The notes beneath the pieces were generated by a model that searched no databases, was not told the origin of the DNA, and saw only the letters and a program-made list of their open reading frames with translations. Both the position numbers and the translations under genes were made by a program. Shown in pieces: positions 23,644-35,221 of a stretch of 64,000 nucleotides of DNA. The DNA lies in NCBI RefSeq assembly GCF_963662255.1, contig NC_085046.1, forward strand, positions 47,941,797 through 48,005,796, read 5' to 3'. The first letter of the stretch is position 1. Every line of letters starts with the position of its first letter. This DNA is from Cinclus cinclus (taxonomy: Eukaryota; Chordata; Aves; Passeriformes; Cinclidae).

Positions 23644-24348
23644 TGTTGGGGGTTGGTTCTTTCCCTTTTCCCTCTGTGGAATTTTCCCTACTGTCATGCT
23701 AAAATACCTGTTGACTAAGCCCTGGTGGCAAGGGGGAGAGGAGAGAGAAGAGGGAAACCCCGCGAGATTCAAACAGCCAGAAGAGGAAACAGAAGGCTCT
23801 GGCTCCGCCCATTTCCCCCACGGAGTTCGGACAAGAAAGACGATCGCTGCCTCAGCCCCATCTTGGCCATCCCAGCATCGGGAGCCACCCTCACTGCTGT
23901 CGGACCCTGCACTGCTGCCTTCTAGCTTTAACCTGCCATCATCCAGCACTCTGCTGAGCACTGGGACCGACACTGTGAGTGGAGGGGTCTGTCCATCTCT
24001 GTCTCCCCCTGGGACAGCACTGCCATCACCTCTAGTCCTCCTGCAGCTCTGCGGGACCTGCCTGTCCCCAGCACTGGGAACTGCAGCTCAAGGAAAAAGT
24101 GCCTGCAGCCAAAAAGGACTGGGACTGAGTTACTGTTCTGTTTGTGGCTAATTTCATAGCTCTTGTTGTTCTTGTTTGTCTTGTTAGATATACTAGTAAA
24201 GAACTGTTATTCCTATCCCCATATCTTTGCCTGAGAGCTCCCTTAATTTCAAAATCATAATAATCTGTAGGAAGGAAGAATCACCTTTTTCAGTTCAAAG
24301 GGAGGCTTCTGCTTTCCTTAGCAAACACCTGTCTTTCAAACTAGGACA
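23644..24348 (+). repeat. Solo LTR, family A copy 2 (plus orientation)
   Basis: A 705-bp element from TGTTGGGGGTTGG to CAAACTAGGACA, flanked by the 5-bp duplication CTAGA. The middle is GC-rich and CpG-containing (about 23760-24060), as in a U3 promoter region. TACTAGTAAAGAACTG at about 24189 offers an AGTAAA polyadenylation variant, followed by a U5-like tail. It is the inverted counterpart of 20919-21626. A 151-codon frame (23696-24151) crosses it, but it has no family motif and only follows the GC-rich composition. Confidence 0.88.
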
Positions 24349-24353
24349 CTAGA
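24349..24353. repeat. Target-site duplication CTAGA, right copy
   Basis: Pairs with 23639-23643 and fixes the boundaries of LTR copy 2. Confidence 0.85.
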
Positions 24354-25221
24354 TTATTCTCAGCCTAAAGCCTAGTAGACAGTCACCATTCCTCAGCAGC
24401 TCTGTGCAAAGTGGATGATTCCATTTTGAGAATAAGGGACTTGTGGTGACATAATAGATTTGAGACAGATTCTCAGGAAGCAGGAATGCCATACTTGCTT
24501 TGTTTAAGAGTCATTTATGCCCCTGTTTACAGTTCCTGCTGGGACTTCTACTGGGAGCTTTGAGTATGGCTTTGATATCACCTACAGGTATTTGGTTTTA
24601 CTGAAACCATGTAATATTTATTTAATTTAATTAATTCATTTTATGTTAATTCTTTCATTTAATATTAATCTGTATCTGGTGTGCCAAGGGATAGATCACA
24701 TAAGCTGGTTAGCAGGTGTAGCTAATAGAGCAATAAACCGTAAAAGAAACATCTGTGCCATCCTACTCAGGCTTCTCAGATGATAATTACATCACCTGCT
24801 ACATAGCTTATGAACAGCTCTTCCTTGGCTCCAAGGTGGGGGGAAAGCAAGGTACTTACTCTACCTGTGTTTGGATTTCCATTAAGCAGGTGTTGAATCT
24901 TCATCTTTTCAAAGAGAGACTCAGAGACTTTTATATTAGATTAGATGCTGCTCTATCTACTTGTCAAGACTTTGCTTGACTGGTTGATGTGAGACCAAAG
25001 CCACGGTGATATTGCTTAAAAGAAGGTGAAATCTGACTTACGAAATGGGACATCTTTAAAAGCTGACTTTGAAAATGGTATTACTCTGAAGGGCCAGGGA
25101 GTATCATCCTGATCTTGAAGCTAAAACATGCAAAGACCACTACCTGGTAATGCCTGCCTTCAGAAAGGACTTTTAGGGGCTGAGGATGGGGCTTAGTCTG
25201 GAGGTGTGTCCCAGTGCCCAA
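24354..25221. other. Intergenic sequence, no gene recognised
   Basis: About 0.9 kb. It includes an A/T-rich stretch of TTTAAT-type repeats near 24610-24670. The right part may belong to family B LTR copy 2, whose left edge is not defined. Confidence 0.5.
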
Positions 25222-25727
25222 AAGTATGTATTCTATCACCATCTGCTGAAAGCATGTGGGACAGTGATCCTTATCTCTGTGGGACATATCCTCTGCTAAT
25301 GGGCCAGCTGTTAAAATACAGGTGGGGCAATGTTCTTTATCTTTCCCAAGACCCATCCTTCCTCCAGGAAGATATCTTCTGTTAATGCGCCATTGATCGT
25401 CCCATTGTGAGATTCTCCAGCCAGGGGGAGAAGCCAAACAGTTTTACCTAGATAAAAACTGAGATTTGTAACAACAAGGCAGCCCTTGTCCACTGGTTTC
25501 CAGAGAACAAGAGCTACCAGACTTTTCTACAAGATCATTACTTCAACAAGACTACTTCATCTAGACTGCTACCACCACCCTAACTAGCGGGGTGTGAGAT
25601 TGTAATCTGACTCTGTCAGTGGTTTTTGTTTTGCACTATTTCATGTATTTTATTTTTCTCTTTTTTTCCTATTAAATTATATTTCTGACTTCGAGTCTCT
25701 TGCTGGTTTTGCTTTCAAACCATTACA
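25222..25727 (+). repeat. LTR, family B copy 2
   Basis: Shares ordered blocks with 18960-19492 in direct orientation, including ATTAAA at 25671-25676 and the terminal GGTTTTGCTTTCAAACC block. It differs by many substitutions. It also has an extra segment at about 25305-25395 that looks like an internal repeat of the CTTATCT...CTTCTGTTAATG...CCA unit. It is followed by TGGAACCTGGAACCCC, which could be a primer-binding-site-like start, but this is weak. Confidence 0.68.
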
Positions 25728-26459
25728 AGGTGGAACCTGGAACCCCCTTAAAAGATGGAGAGCAAAAGTGACCAATTCATATTACCTTCACTGCCCAATG
25801 CTACACTGATCTGGCAGGCAGAGGAGTTCATTCACAGAGACGGCACTGAAGGCCAGAGGCTCCTTTGATGCCTGTGGCATACTGCAGATTGTTTCATTAA
25901 TTGCTAATATTAAATGTGACTAGTGACCTCTCTGAGGCATGCAATTGGAGCACTGAAGCAGGAAGTCTTCTTAAGGAGCGCCTCAAACTCCAGAAATTAA
26001 GGCACTTCCTTCTCAATTAGCAGACCTCATGTAACTGAAGTCTGAGGGATGAATACAGTGCAATCAGATGAAGAATTCTGTGTCTGCTCCAGCATCTGAT
26101 CTCTTGGCTCATGTGATATGGTGATTGGATTTTTGTGATGGGGGATGCATTATGCAGAGAAGTGACATTACTGATGTCACATGAGCCAACATAAAGACGA
26201 AAGGGATTTTTGAGAAAGCAAGCTATAGCATCATGACCTGTTCTGCTGGTTATGCATTGAAGGCATCTGGGGGGAGGGCATACTAGGAAGTTTTCCTCCA
26301 TGAGAACTTCCTCTGTGAATTGATGGGACCAATTCGAGGCTGGTTTAGTTGTTGACAGCCTGAGAAACCAATCAGAGAAATTAGTTCGCTCCGTAAATCA
26401 CATTTTATTTGAAGCAAGTAAACCCTGGGAAAAGCTCTCTTTCATTTCTGGCCTCTCAC
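25728..26459. other. Intergenic sequence, no gene recognised
   Basis: No exon or known repeat is visible. The 94-codon minus frame at 26017-26301 has no family motif. Confidence 0.5.
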
Positions 26460-26935
26460 AACGTAACGTCAACCTGGGCCAGGTAGGAATGGGCCCGGGA
26501 GGCTGCTGGGCCCCATTTGCAACCAGTGGCCCCGATAGCCTAAAGGAAGAAAAGCCCATTGATAAGATCCTAACCCTCCTCTGGTGTGGCTGCGGCATGG
26601 TGGGGCCCTGCCCTGCTGCTGGCTTGGAGCAGCTCTGGGGTGACTGAGCCTGCCCAGCTGCCCACACAGCCTGGGGGAAGGCAGATGGGCCCTAGTTTGG
26701 TGGAACCCCCCATGCCTTTGCTTGCTGGGCAAGGTAAAGGGAGTACCCGTGGCTGGAACTGGGTGCAGTTGGTGGTGAAGGGCAGCCTTGAAGTCAGAGG
26801 CTTGTCACCACTTTCTCCTATGGCTGGACTTTGCAGTTTTCATCCACACCCCTGCACCCCTCCCCACCCCCAGCATAGCCTGGGCGGCCTGAGATCCTAA
26901 CACAGCTCCAGCATGGCCTGGCTCAGCCCCTGCAA
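26460..26935. other. GC-rich block, probably part of an interspersed repeat
   Basis: About 475 bp that are clearly richer in G and C than their flanks, with CCTGGCC, GGGCCC and CTGCCC-type words and few CpGs. Overlapping open frames occur on both strands, which is expected from the base composition. No protein motif, promoter element or LTR end was identified. It may be an LTR interior or a GC-rich satellite-like unit. Confidence 0.4.
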
Positions 26936-27059
26936 CTTCTGTGTGAAATTTTAACTCTTCCCATGCTCAGATAAGACTTACAGACCTTCAATCCTTCCTT
27001 AGGTGAGAGGAAAAAGAACAGAAAGGATACACCAAAGTCAATGAAGCAAGAGCTAAGTT

Positions 27060-27720
27060 TTTAGATGGATGGAGAATGAAACGCCATGAAGGTTGGCTGA
27101 AAAATCTTTTTTGTAAGCTATAGGGGTGGACTGTACTACACTAAAAATTCCTATAAACCATGGACAAAAGACATGGCGGGGGGGGTTTGGGGTGTTCAGA
27201 AGATCCTTTGCCCCAAGGGAAAAAGGGGATCTCTGTTCCTGGGAATGAACTATGAACAGAGAGAAGAGAGCTGAAGAGAACTTTTGCCTTTGAGCAGCTC
27301 ATCCTTGAAAGTAATACCCCATGAGTTTGACATGGCCCACAAGCACAGCTCTGGGAAGGCTGTGAAGATGGGAGGAATTTCACAATTGCGGGTTCCCGGA
27401 CGGCTGCTATTCATGAAAAAAGTGAAGTCATGAAAGAACTGGTTTTTTCCTCTCTTGAAAAAGATCCCTATAGCTGAACAAGAAGAAACTCCTCTCCCTA
27501 AAGTGAACTGAAAAAGATTATTTAAGTAAGGAATTGACTGTATGTTGTTAAGAAGGTGTGAAAAGGGGGAGGAGGGAGTGGTCAGAAGATCTATTCTGAA
27601 TTGATTATTATTTTCTTTGCATTGTTACTGAAGTTTTCTTTAACCCCTTTTAAGTTTTAGGCCTGCTTTGCTCTTGCTCCTAATTCAGTTTCACAGCAGA
27701 AGGTGGAAATATTAAAATTG
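27060..27720 (+). repeat. Probable LTR fragment, avian ERVL-like
   Basis: It holds a purine-rich stretch (GGGGGAGGAGGGAG at about 27565). A tail, TTTTAAGTTTTAGGCCTGCTTTGCTCTTGCTCC then CACAGCAGAAGG (27649-27705), is the wording I associate with the 3' half of songbird ERVL LTRs. Both ends are unclear and no target duplication was found. The call rests on recall of the family pattern. Confidence 0.35.
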
Positions 27721-30700
27721 GCAAACCTAAACTATTATATTTATTGGTCCATTGGCTGGGAAATTCAAACTAAGCTGAGACACCTGTGAGTACAATATGG
27801 ACAACCCCTGGCAGGTGCTGGCTGACCCCAGACTGGGAAGTTGTGCTTTCTGCACAGCTAACATTGCCCCTGCACTCCAGTCCTTCTGCAGTGCAGCTGA
27901 GACCTAGCCTAAGAAAAAAACTTCATTGTCTGCATGAGGTATTCTGTAGATACAGGAATGACCAGCTTGTCATCTTTTATTTGAACAAAATGCATGTAAG
28001 TGTGCAGGATACAGACATTTTCCCAGTTAACATTTCATGCAGGCTTGCATGTCCCATTGCACTCCTGGTACTTTGGTGGAGGATCAGCATGGCTTTTTTG
28101 TGGCATCTCTGGGTTCTTTAGAGCCGACCCTTGCCAGTGATGTGGAGGATAGCACAGATCTTGGTGCTGCAGTCTTCAGGAAGAAATGTCTCTCTTCCAG
28201 TCTGGGTATGTGGGAGCTTTTGCAGTCCCTAAGGACAACTGTAAGAAATGCCTTAGCATCCAATGAAGATTTATGTAAAGGAATTAAACAAATTTTCTGT
28301 TCTTTCCATAAAGCACCTGTGAGTTAATTGTAGGATGTCAGTAAAAGAGATTTGCCTGTCAGTTGTACTAATAATGTGTATTACAGTAACCTCCAGTAGC
28401 CGTAGGACTGTATGCATCTCTACAGAAAAACTACAGCAGGCAGTTGAAAAGCTGCAGGTATGAGGGATAAGAGTCTAGTAATTTTGTTTTGGATTATTTT
28501 GTGTTTATACTATTCTATTTACATGGTAAAATACTGCAAACTATATAAATACCCATAACACTGATGGGGGTCTGATCACACTCAATCCCTGAAATAAAAT
28601 AATTCAGCTTCCCAGTACTCATCTATGGACTAATTGTGTTTAGGTGGTCTACTATGGAGTTTTAAAAAGCCCACATGACCCTATGTCACCTTTCAGCAGA
28701 ATGAATTGTAAACCAGGTGGCTGCGCTGGCCATATTCAGCTCTGGCTAAGGTACAGCAATAGGGCTGGATGATGTTGCTGTACCTTGGATAATACACAGA
28801 AAGCATCACCTGTAGCAGGAGGGGAAAAGCCAGGGAGGGGAGACCTTTGCAAGACTGACCTGAATGACACAAGGTGACAGCTGATTAGGATGTGGAGTGA
28901 GTGAAAGAGAAGTCAAGAAAGGTTTGCATTCACTTTGCATTTCTTGAACCAAAATGTGGTGATACAGAGTAATAAAGAATGTGGATGGGCTAAAACCAGA
29001 AGTTGTTCCTCCATGTTTAGTATGACTCATGCAACACTTGGGCTTATAGACACAGACTTGTTCCAAATGCTCAAAATAACATAGCTCACCCTGTTCCAAC
29101 CTTCATCATGTGGAAGTAGGCCCTGCCCATCCCCTGTGCTGGTGGGGATGGGGCTCACAGCAGGCCCATACCCCTTTGAAAGAGTCTTTTTCAAGCAGTT
29201 CATAGATAGATGTCCATGTGGGAAGGCTGATGAGCCAGGCTGCTGACTATTTTGAGACAACTAACTTGACAGCAAACATTTAACTGAGCAGATGCATTGG
29301 ATGGGCCTAAAAGGACAGAGTGAGACTCAGTGGGTGTAAAATGAGGACAGCTTGTGAGAAAGGTGCTGCAGACTGCCCAGACAGAAAAGGACCAGGAGTA
29401 GAAGAGGTGACTGGCACCTCAGGGAGGCACAAAAAACCACTATTTTGTTTGCAGTGCAGTTTGCAACACCGTAGGGGCATGCAGGAAGGCCAGACTCCAA
29501 GATTTTGGGGACTGCTGCTTTGTTTGGTCACTGTTTTCCTTGAAATTATTTTCTTCTGATAGACACAAGGGCAAGCAGTTGGCAGCCAGAAGCTGAACTG
29601 GCATGACCCTTGAAATGAAGAATGGGTGGAAAGTTAGTGATTGAAATGAAGAGTTGCTGGCTCTGTTGGCAAGGGGTAGGCAGTCTGGAAAGAGCCCAGA
29701 GGTTTGCTTTTCAATTGTGCAGTTGTTCCTGCAGTGCTGCACTTGGAAGAGAGCAAGGGGTGGGATCTGCTGCCGTGGCCACCCGGACTGGGCCTGCCAG
29801 GGAGAGAAGGCTACATGGAATAGACAAGACATATTGAAGGACTTGCTTTAGTACCACTGCTGCACTGCTCCTTTTAAACATTGAATTTTACCCACAGCTG
29901 TGTCTCATTTTTTCCTGTTTGTGATGCAAAGCTGAAACAACTCTCATGGTCTCTCAGTAATGTGTTGTCAGCCTCTGATGCTGTCAGCTGGCAAACTGGT
30001 GGGTAGCATGGTAATTATCCAGATGTTGATTTACTTCATTCTAATGAAGGTAGATTTAGGTGTGCTCTCATGGTGTGCATGTGAGACTGATTAACACTTT
30101 TTAAAGCCTCCTGTCTTCCTCTCCTTCAGGCATCCCAGGAGAAGTTACTCTTTATTTTCAATAGCTCATAATTGTGAGGCTCTGGGTCAAAACAGTATGA
30201 TTTACATGATGTTCTGACAATGTTTTTAGGCTGTCAATTTACGTGGCATGCAGTGTACGTGGCATGTACGTGGCATGCAGTGCTCTCTTTGCCTGATGAA
30301 TGACACGCACTTCAGAGCTGTGAGCATCTAGACTGTGCTCAATGTATTGCATTATTTCCAGTTCAACTGATGAAACTCCAGCTTTATATATTATATACCT
30401 TGTCTAATACAGACAAAATTTCTAGACTTAGCCATCTAGCTGCCTGTCTCAATACTTACTAGGCACCATTCATTACTGTCACTTGGTGCTGAGCACAGTA
30501 AGGTAAGAAAAAACTCAGTCATGACAGAATTTTTAAGGGCATGTACTCTTGCAATTGGATTGATGTTAAAGTATGTAAGATATACATACATACATAAATA
30601 TTTATGCATGTGTTGCCTGTATTACATGAATAAAATATGAAATTAATTTGGCTCATTTGATTGCAAAAAGGACATTAATGCAGGCAAGTGCTATGCAGAG

Positions 30701-33700
30701 TTTCTTGGGCCACTCAGGAGATGGATGTACATGCTGACCTGCAGCAGTCCTACTAAGGTTTTTCTGGGCTTCTTTTGTACCAACCCTGCCAACTGTTCAT
30801 TCTTGAGGCACATAACAGTTTTCTATATAAAAGATGGTTTTAAAAATAACTCTCATGTACCTCTTAGATCCAAATACTCTTTTTAGCCATGGAAAACTGA
30901 ACATTGTGATGGCATATATTCTTGCAGGGGAAAATATTTATTCTCCTTGTGTTGCAAAATATAGTGTGCAAAATCTGAGAATTTGTTACTGCATTTATTA
31001 CAAAATGCCTCAAATATGAAATTAAACACTTGTGTTTGTCTGATCCTATTTGTAGTAGAACAAAGTACAGAAGGAGTATGCATAGGAATATCATTCACAC
31101 TCCTCCCTCTTTATATTTTATGTGTTCTACTTAGGAAGCGACCCTTACCCACCAGACACTACAAGAAATTCTATAAAAAGAAAAAGGGGAAAAAATGCAC
31201 CTCTTTTCTCATTTCTAATAATAATCATGAGCAGTACCTTCAGAGGTACGGTAAAAAGTACAAGATATGTGGTAGTCAGGTGTTACCTGGTACAGATATA
31301 AATAGATCAGACAAATGACATCATAGGTTTTTGGGACAATGCTAACACTGACAAGCCTTTTGCAAGACAATGAACTTCAGTCCCTATGGCGTTCAAAAGC
31401 TCTTTTTTACTTTGGATTTGAATGGGATAAGATTGATATGGCATACTGCATTTACTTGGCATCCTTTATGGAAAGATGTCTTTTAAATACTCAATAAATC
31501 AGAGTTTTCTGCACATGGGTTGGGTTCACTTTACAAAGGCATCTGTCCATAGTTCCATTTTAGAAAACCTACATGGTCTCCAGTAGCTTAGAAGGTTATG
31601 CTCTTCCAAATCTCCCATGACACTTTCTGCTCACCCTGTGCATGTTCCTCTGATGGCACTGAGTGCTATATTAAACAATTGAATCTGAACAAATAATTAG
31701 AAAAAAGGGCTGTAAGCAATTCTAAGGTATCTAGTGTTTGTAGGCAGTGTGGTAGCTCCCCTGGGACAATGAATCCGCAGCTGAATGGTGTTGTGCTGCA
31801 GCACTCATCTCCAGATGGAGTCACTGAGTCAAAATGGCCAAGTGTAGGAAGAGGTCATAGTAAACTGTGATGCTGTGTTATTTACTGATGGGAGATCATG
31901 ATTCGTGCAGCTTACACTCAATTCGTATTTGTCAGCTGTTCTTAGCACACTGGAAAATAGTCTGTAGGCAGTTTTATGCTGTGATAAGATATTGAATGGC
32001 TAAAACTACTTTCTAATATGCCAGAAACAAGTGTTCAGGGTGGCCACACCACAAAACTTCCCTCTGAGTCTACATGTTACATACATTGCAGAAACATGTT
32101 AGAAATGGTTTGCTAAATGTGGCAAATGCAAATGCTGTAAATTTGAAATGGAAATGCTCAGTAACATCTGTTGCTGATGGGTTTAGTAACTGTGTTTCAA
32201 GATGGGTAACTGAAAATTCCATAGTCAATGCAAGAAAGCCAAGACACATAAACTTCTATTCTCCTTCCAATCATCAGATAGTCTTTATTAAGCTGAATAT
32301 TAAATTAAGTCTGAGCAGTATTTATCTTCTAAAATTCAATTTTTCTGAACATATGTCAGAATAAAATATGTTCCATCTTCTGTCTGATTTTTAACTGCTT
32401 GTTAACACAGTATCTATTGCAAACAGCATATGGCAGTAAAAAACATGATGAGATACTTGTCTGGAATCAGAGTAAGGTATCCAAAATAAATCTGAGTAAA
32501 ATTACCTTAATTTAGCAAAGTACTTCAGCTTTAAGCATGGAAATAGACAACGAATCACATGCTTAAAGTAAGACTCATGTATGATATTTGCTTCTTGCTA
32601 AATTAGGCATAAATTACATCTACATATTGAATGGCAGCAAAAGCCCAGTAAAAAGACAAAACCAATCAACCAACCAAACACACAAAGAAAAGACAAACAT
32701 GAAAGCTTTGGTTCAGAAGCAATAATTTCTCAGATGTAACGCAGTCCACATAAGGCCTGTTTTGTTTTCCCTCAGTCACTTTATTATTTATTGCTCAGTA
32801 TCAAAAGGAACAAAACTGACATTGATTAAAGGCCATTGTGATTTGTAGGTAATATTCATATAATTCTTTGAATAGTATGATGTACATTGTGGGGATAAAT
32901 CAAAGTAATAGAAGACTGAAAAAGGGGGGAATCACAGTATGATGCAATCATGTAAATAATAGCCCATATGTAGAGATTAATACAGATTTCCTTTTGTCCA
33001 TTTGACAGGCCTGATCAAAAGTAGCAAATATTTTAGTTGTAGCAAACAGGATTAATATGTCCCTACTTCTTTTCCTCTTGATCCTTAAGGATCATCAGAA
33101 TCTTCTCCCACAGAGTTTATTGGTTACTTAAGAAAATGAGCTGAGCAAATGGTGTTTGAAGTGGAAAAAAAGCCCTGCTGATATTCCCACAGAAGATAAG
33201 AATTCAGATACTTTTGATCTGCCAGGAGTTTGGTAATAATCCATATGGACTGTTTGCATTACAAAGGGCCATGTTTCAGCAGTTGGTAGCTCTGCAACTT
33301 TCTCTGCAATTAAATGATGCATAAGAGCTGCAAAATATGTCTCTGAGAGGCTGAAGACCAATCTGCTCTGAGAACTTCTGGTCAAGTATAGAGTTCACCT
33401 GGATTTTATAGGGCTTTGAATAAGACCAACTATTCAAATAGGGCATTTCAGTTACTGAGACCTGGGCTATGCAACACAGATCTGACTCAATATATGGGAA
33501 CAGGACAAGTAACTGCTTTTTTTAGAAAGAGCATCAATTTTGCAAAGACCTATACTAGCCTGGCATGCAGTATCAGGATACAGGACACCAATCTGTGGTT
33601 AGTCAGAGAAAAGACAGGCATTCAGTTTCAAGCTAGTCAAAGAAGGCATGAATTCAGCAGGGAGCTTTAGGATAGGGCTTAATCTCTATGTCATAATACA

Positions 33701-34188
33701 TGCTAAGCTGTTTAAATGTATTTGGTGCGATTACATCCAATTAAATACTTGGAAATTAGGTTCCCTGTCTTCAAATATCAAAGGGCCCTTGCTCTACAAC
33801 AGAATTGGCACTGACTGACTTGTGTAATTTAGTCAAGACCCACAGGTCTCACAGACTGCTCCCCAGTACTGAAAGGTTCCTGTGCCCAGAACACATTTGA
33901 GATGGAGGCTTATATGGAATAAACAGGGATGTCTGCACAGTCTCACTAGCATGGAAAAGACTCAAGGGATGATCATGGTTTATGCCAAGGAAAAATTTAT
34001 GTAGGTGTATTTACTGCTGAATCTGCAAAACTTCTATTTAGCAAATGGAGAAGAGAGCTTTGATGTGTGAACACACCAAGACACTCTTTCTGTCATGACT
34101 TCTGCATTTTGATAATTACAGACTTCAGTCCTGCATGCAGCCTGTCCTTTCCTAACTATTTCAGCCTTCCCGTGGGTTATATAACTGT
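27721..34188. other. Intergenic sequence downstream of STAC, no gene recognised
   Basis: About 6.5 kb without a supported exon. Short frames at 27786-28327, 29307-29851 and 30834-31318 lack motifs. Some of the most STAC-proximal part may be extended 3' UTR if a distal polyadenylation site is used. Confidence 0.55.
30240..30282. repeat. Short tandem repeat with TACGTGGCATG units
   Basis: Three copies of TACGTGGCATG in 43 bp, two of them followed by CAGTG. Each unit contains an ACGTG core. Confidence 0.9.
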
Positions 34189-34194
34189 TTTATT
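34189..34194 (-). promoter_or_regulatory. Candidate STAC polyadenylation signal AATAAA
   Basis: This is the first AATAAA hexamer on the minus strand after the STAC stop. It sits in an A/T-rich stretch, so chance occurrence is possible. No clear GU-rich element was identified after it. Confidence 0.35.
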
Positions 34195-35122
34195 TTTTTA
34201 TAAATAGGATTAATATATAAAATGTTTTAAGTGAAATAAACACAGAAAAATATAAAATGTTTCAATCCTGTGACTGTCTCCCAGTATTTTACCCATTTTC
34301 TGTATCACCAGATAAGGGTGAAGGAAACACAGAGCAATTCTTCCAAGCAGTCTTGTGAATCCAAGGACCAGAAATTTTTGTGACCTGTGAAAGCAGCCAA
34401 CACACACCCAACGTATGCTGAGAGCTTTTGTTCATATACAGAGAAAACAGAGGACACACAGATTTGCTACTCTTTCTTATGGGAAGATTGCACAGAAAGA
34501 AAAAGTTGACAGCTTCTAGGGCACAGTGCATTTCTTGAACTGACATTCACACGGTGTCTCCAAACTGATTTGTTGTGAGACTAAATACCAGGACTAAATG
34601 CTTAAATTCAGTTGTTATTGGGGACAAAACTGTAGAACCACAGCCACAATTAGTAAAGTGGATTGTACAGCAGTGTATAGCATTGGACTGTAGTACAAGG
34701 ACAGTATTTTCTCCCCTCCCCCAAAATACACACTTCAAACAAGAAAGCAGTCCAACAGTTTTCCAAGACACAAGAACAGTCCTTTGGAACAAGCTGTCTC
34801 TCTCCATCAGGGTTGTAGCAGCCATCTTGCACTAGAAATCAGCCCAGGTTTTGTTTTTCTCCCTTCCTTACCTTATTCCTGTGAGAATCCAAGGACCTGT
34901 AATTTCTCTGGTGGTTTTTGACTAGATTTTCTTTCAAATATTCAACTTTTCATATTTCTAGTGCTACTGTGGCAGTCTGAATGTCTTTTTCTTCATGTTG
35001 CAGTTTTCTTACTATTTCCCTGAACATTTGCAAGACAGCTCATCTGGGTTGACACAGTGTAAGTTGAGGCAGACAGGCATTGCCAACAAAGGGCTCCCAC
35101 TTCAGTGGCTGGGCTGTGGGAA
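34189..35122 (-). other. STAC: Probable STAC 3' untranslated region
   Basis: Non-coding sequence directly downstream of the STAC stop codon. The first canonical AATAAA on the minus strand is at 34189-34194, about 930 nt after the stop. The length is inferred from that hexamer alone; later AATAAA hexamers exist (for example near 33116), so a longer UTR is possible. Confidence 0.4.
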
Positions 35123-35221
35123 TCAGATGTTTTCTAAGACATCTATGGGGACAAAGCCTTTCTTCTTCCCGCTGTATACCTTGATAAAGCCACCATGTTC
35201 CTTTTCAGAAGTCACACAAAT
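35123..35221 (-). CDS. STAC: STAC terminal coding exon: end of SH3-2 and stop
   Basis: This is the 99-nt coding part of the last exon. The acceptor is TTTTGTATTCAG, 8,035 bp downstream of the previous exon. It encodes [24 protein letters not shown] and the canonical end DVLENI, followed by TGA at 35123-35125. Finding it closes the reading frame. Relative to mammalian STAC, the acidic EEEQD stretch reads EKEHG here. Confidence 0.95.
   Translation of the reverse strand: MCVTSEKEHGGFIKVYSGKKKGFVPIDVLENI

Noticed and set aside
23696..24151. 151-codon plus frame
   Set aside because: It lies wholly inside solo LTR copy 2. The related LTR does not preserve the same protein, and no family motif is visible.
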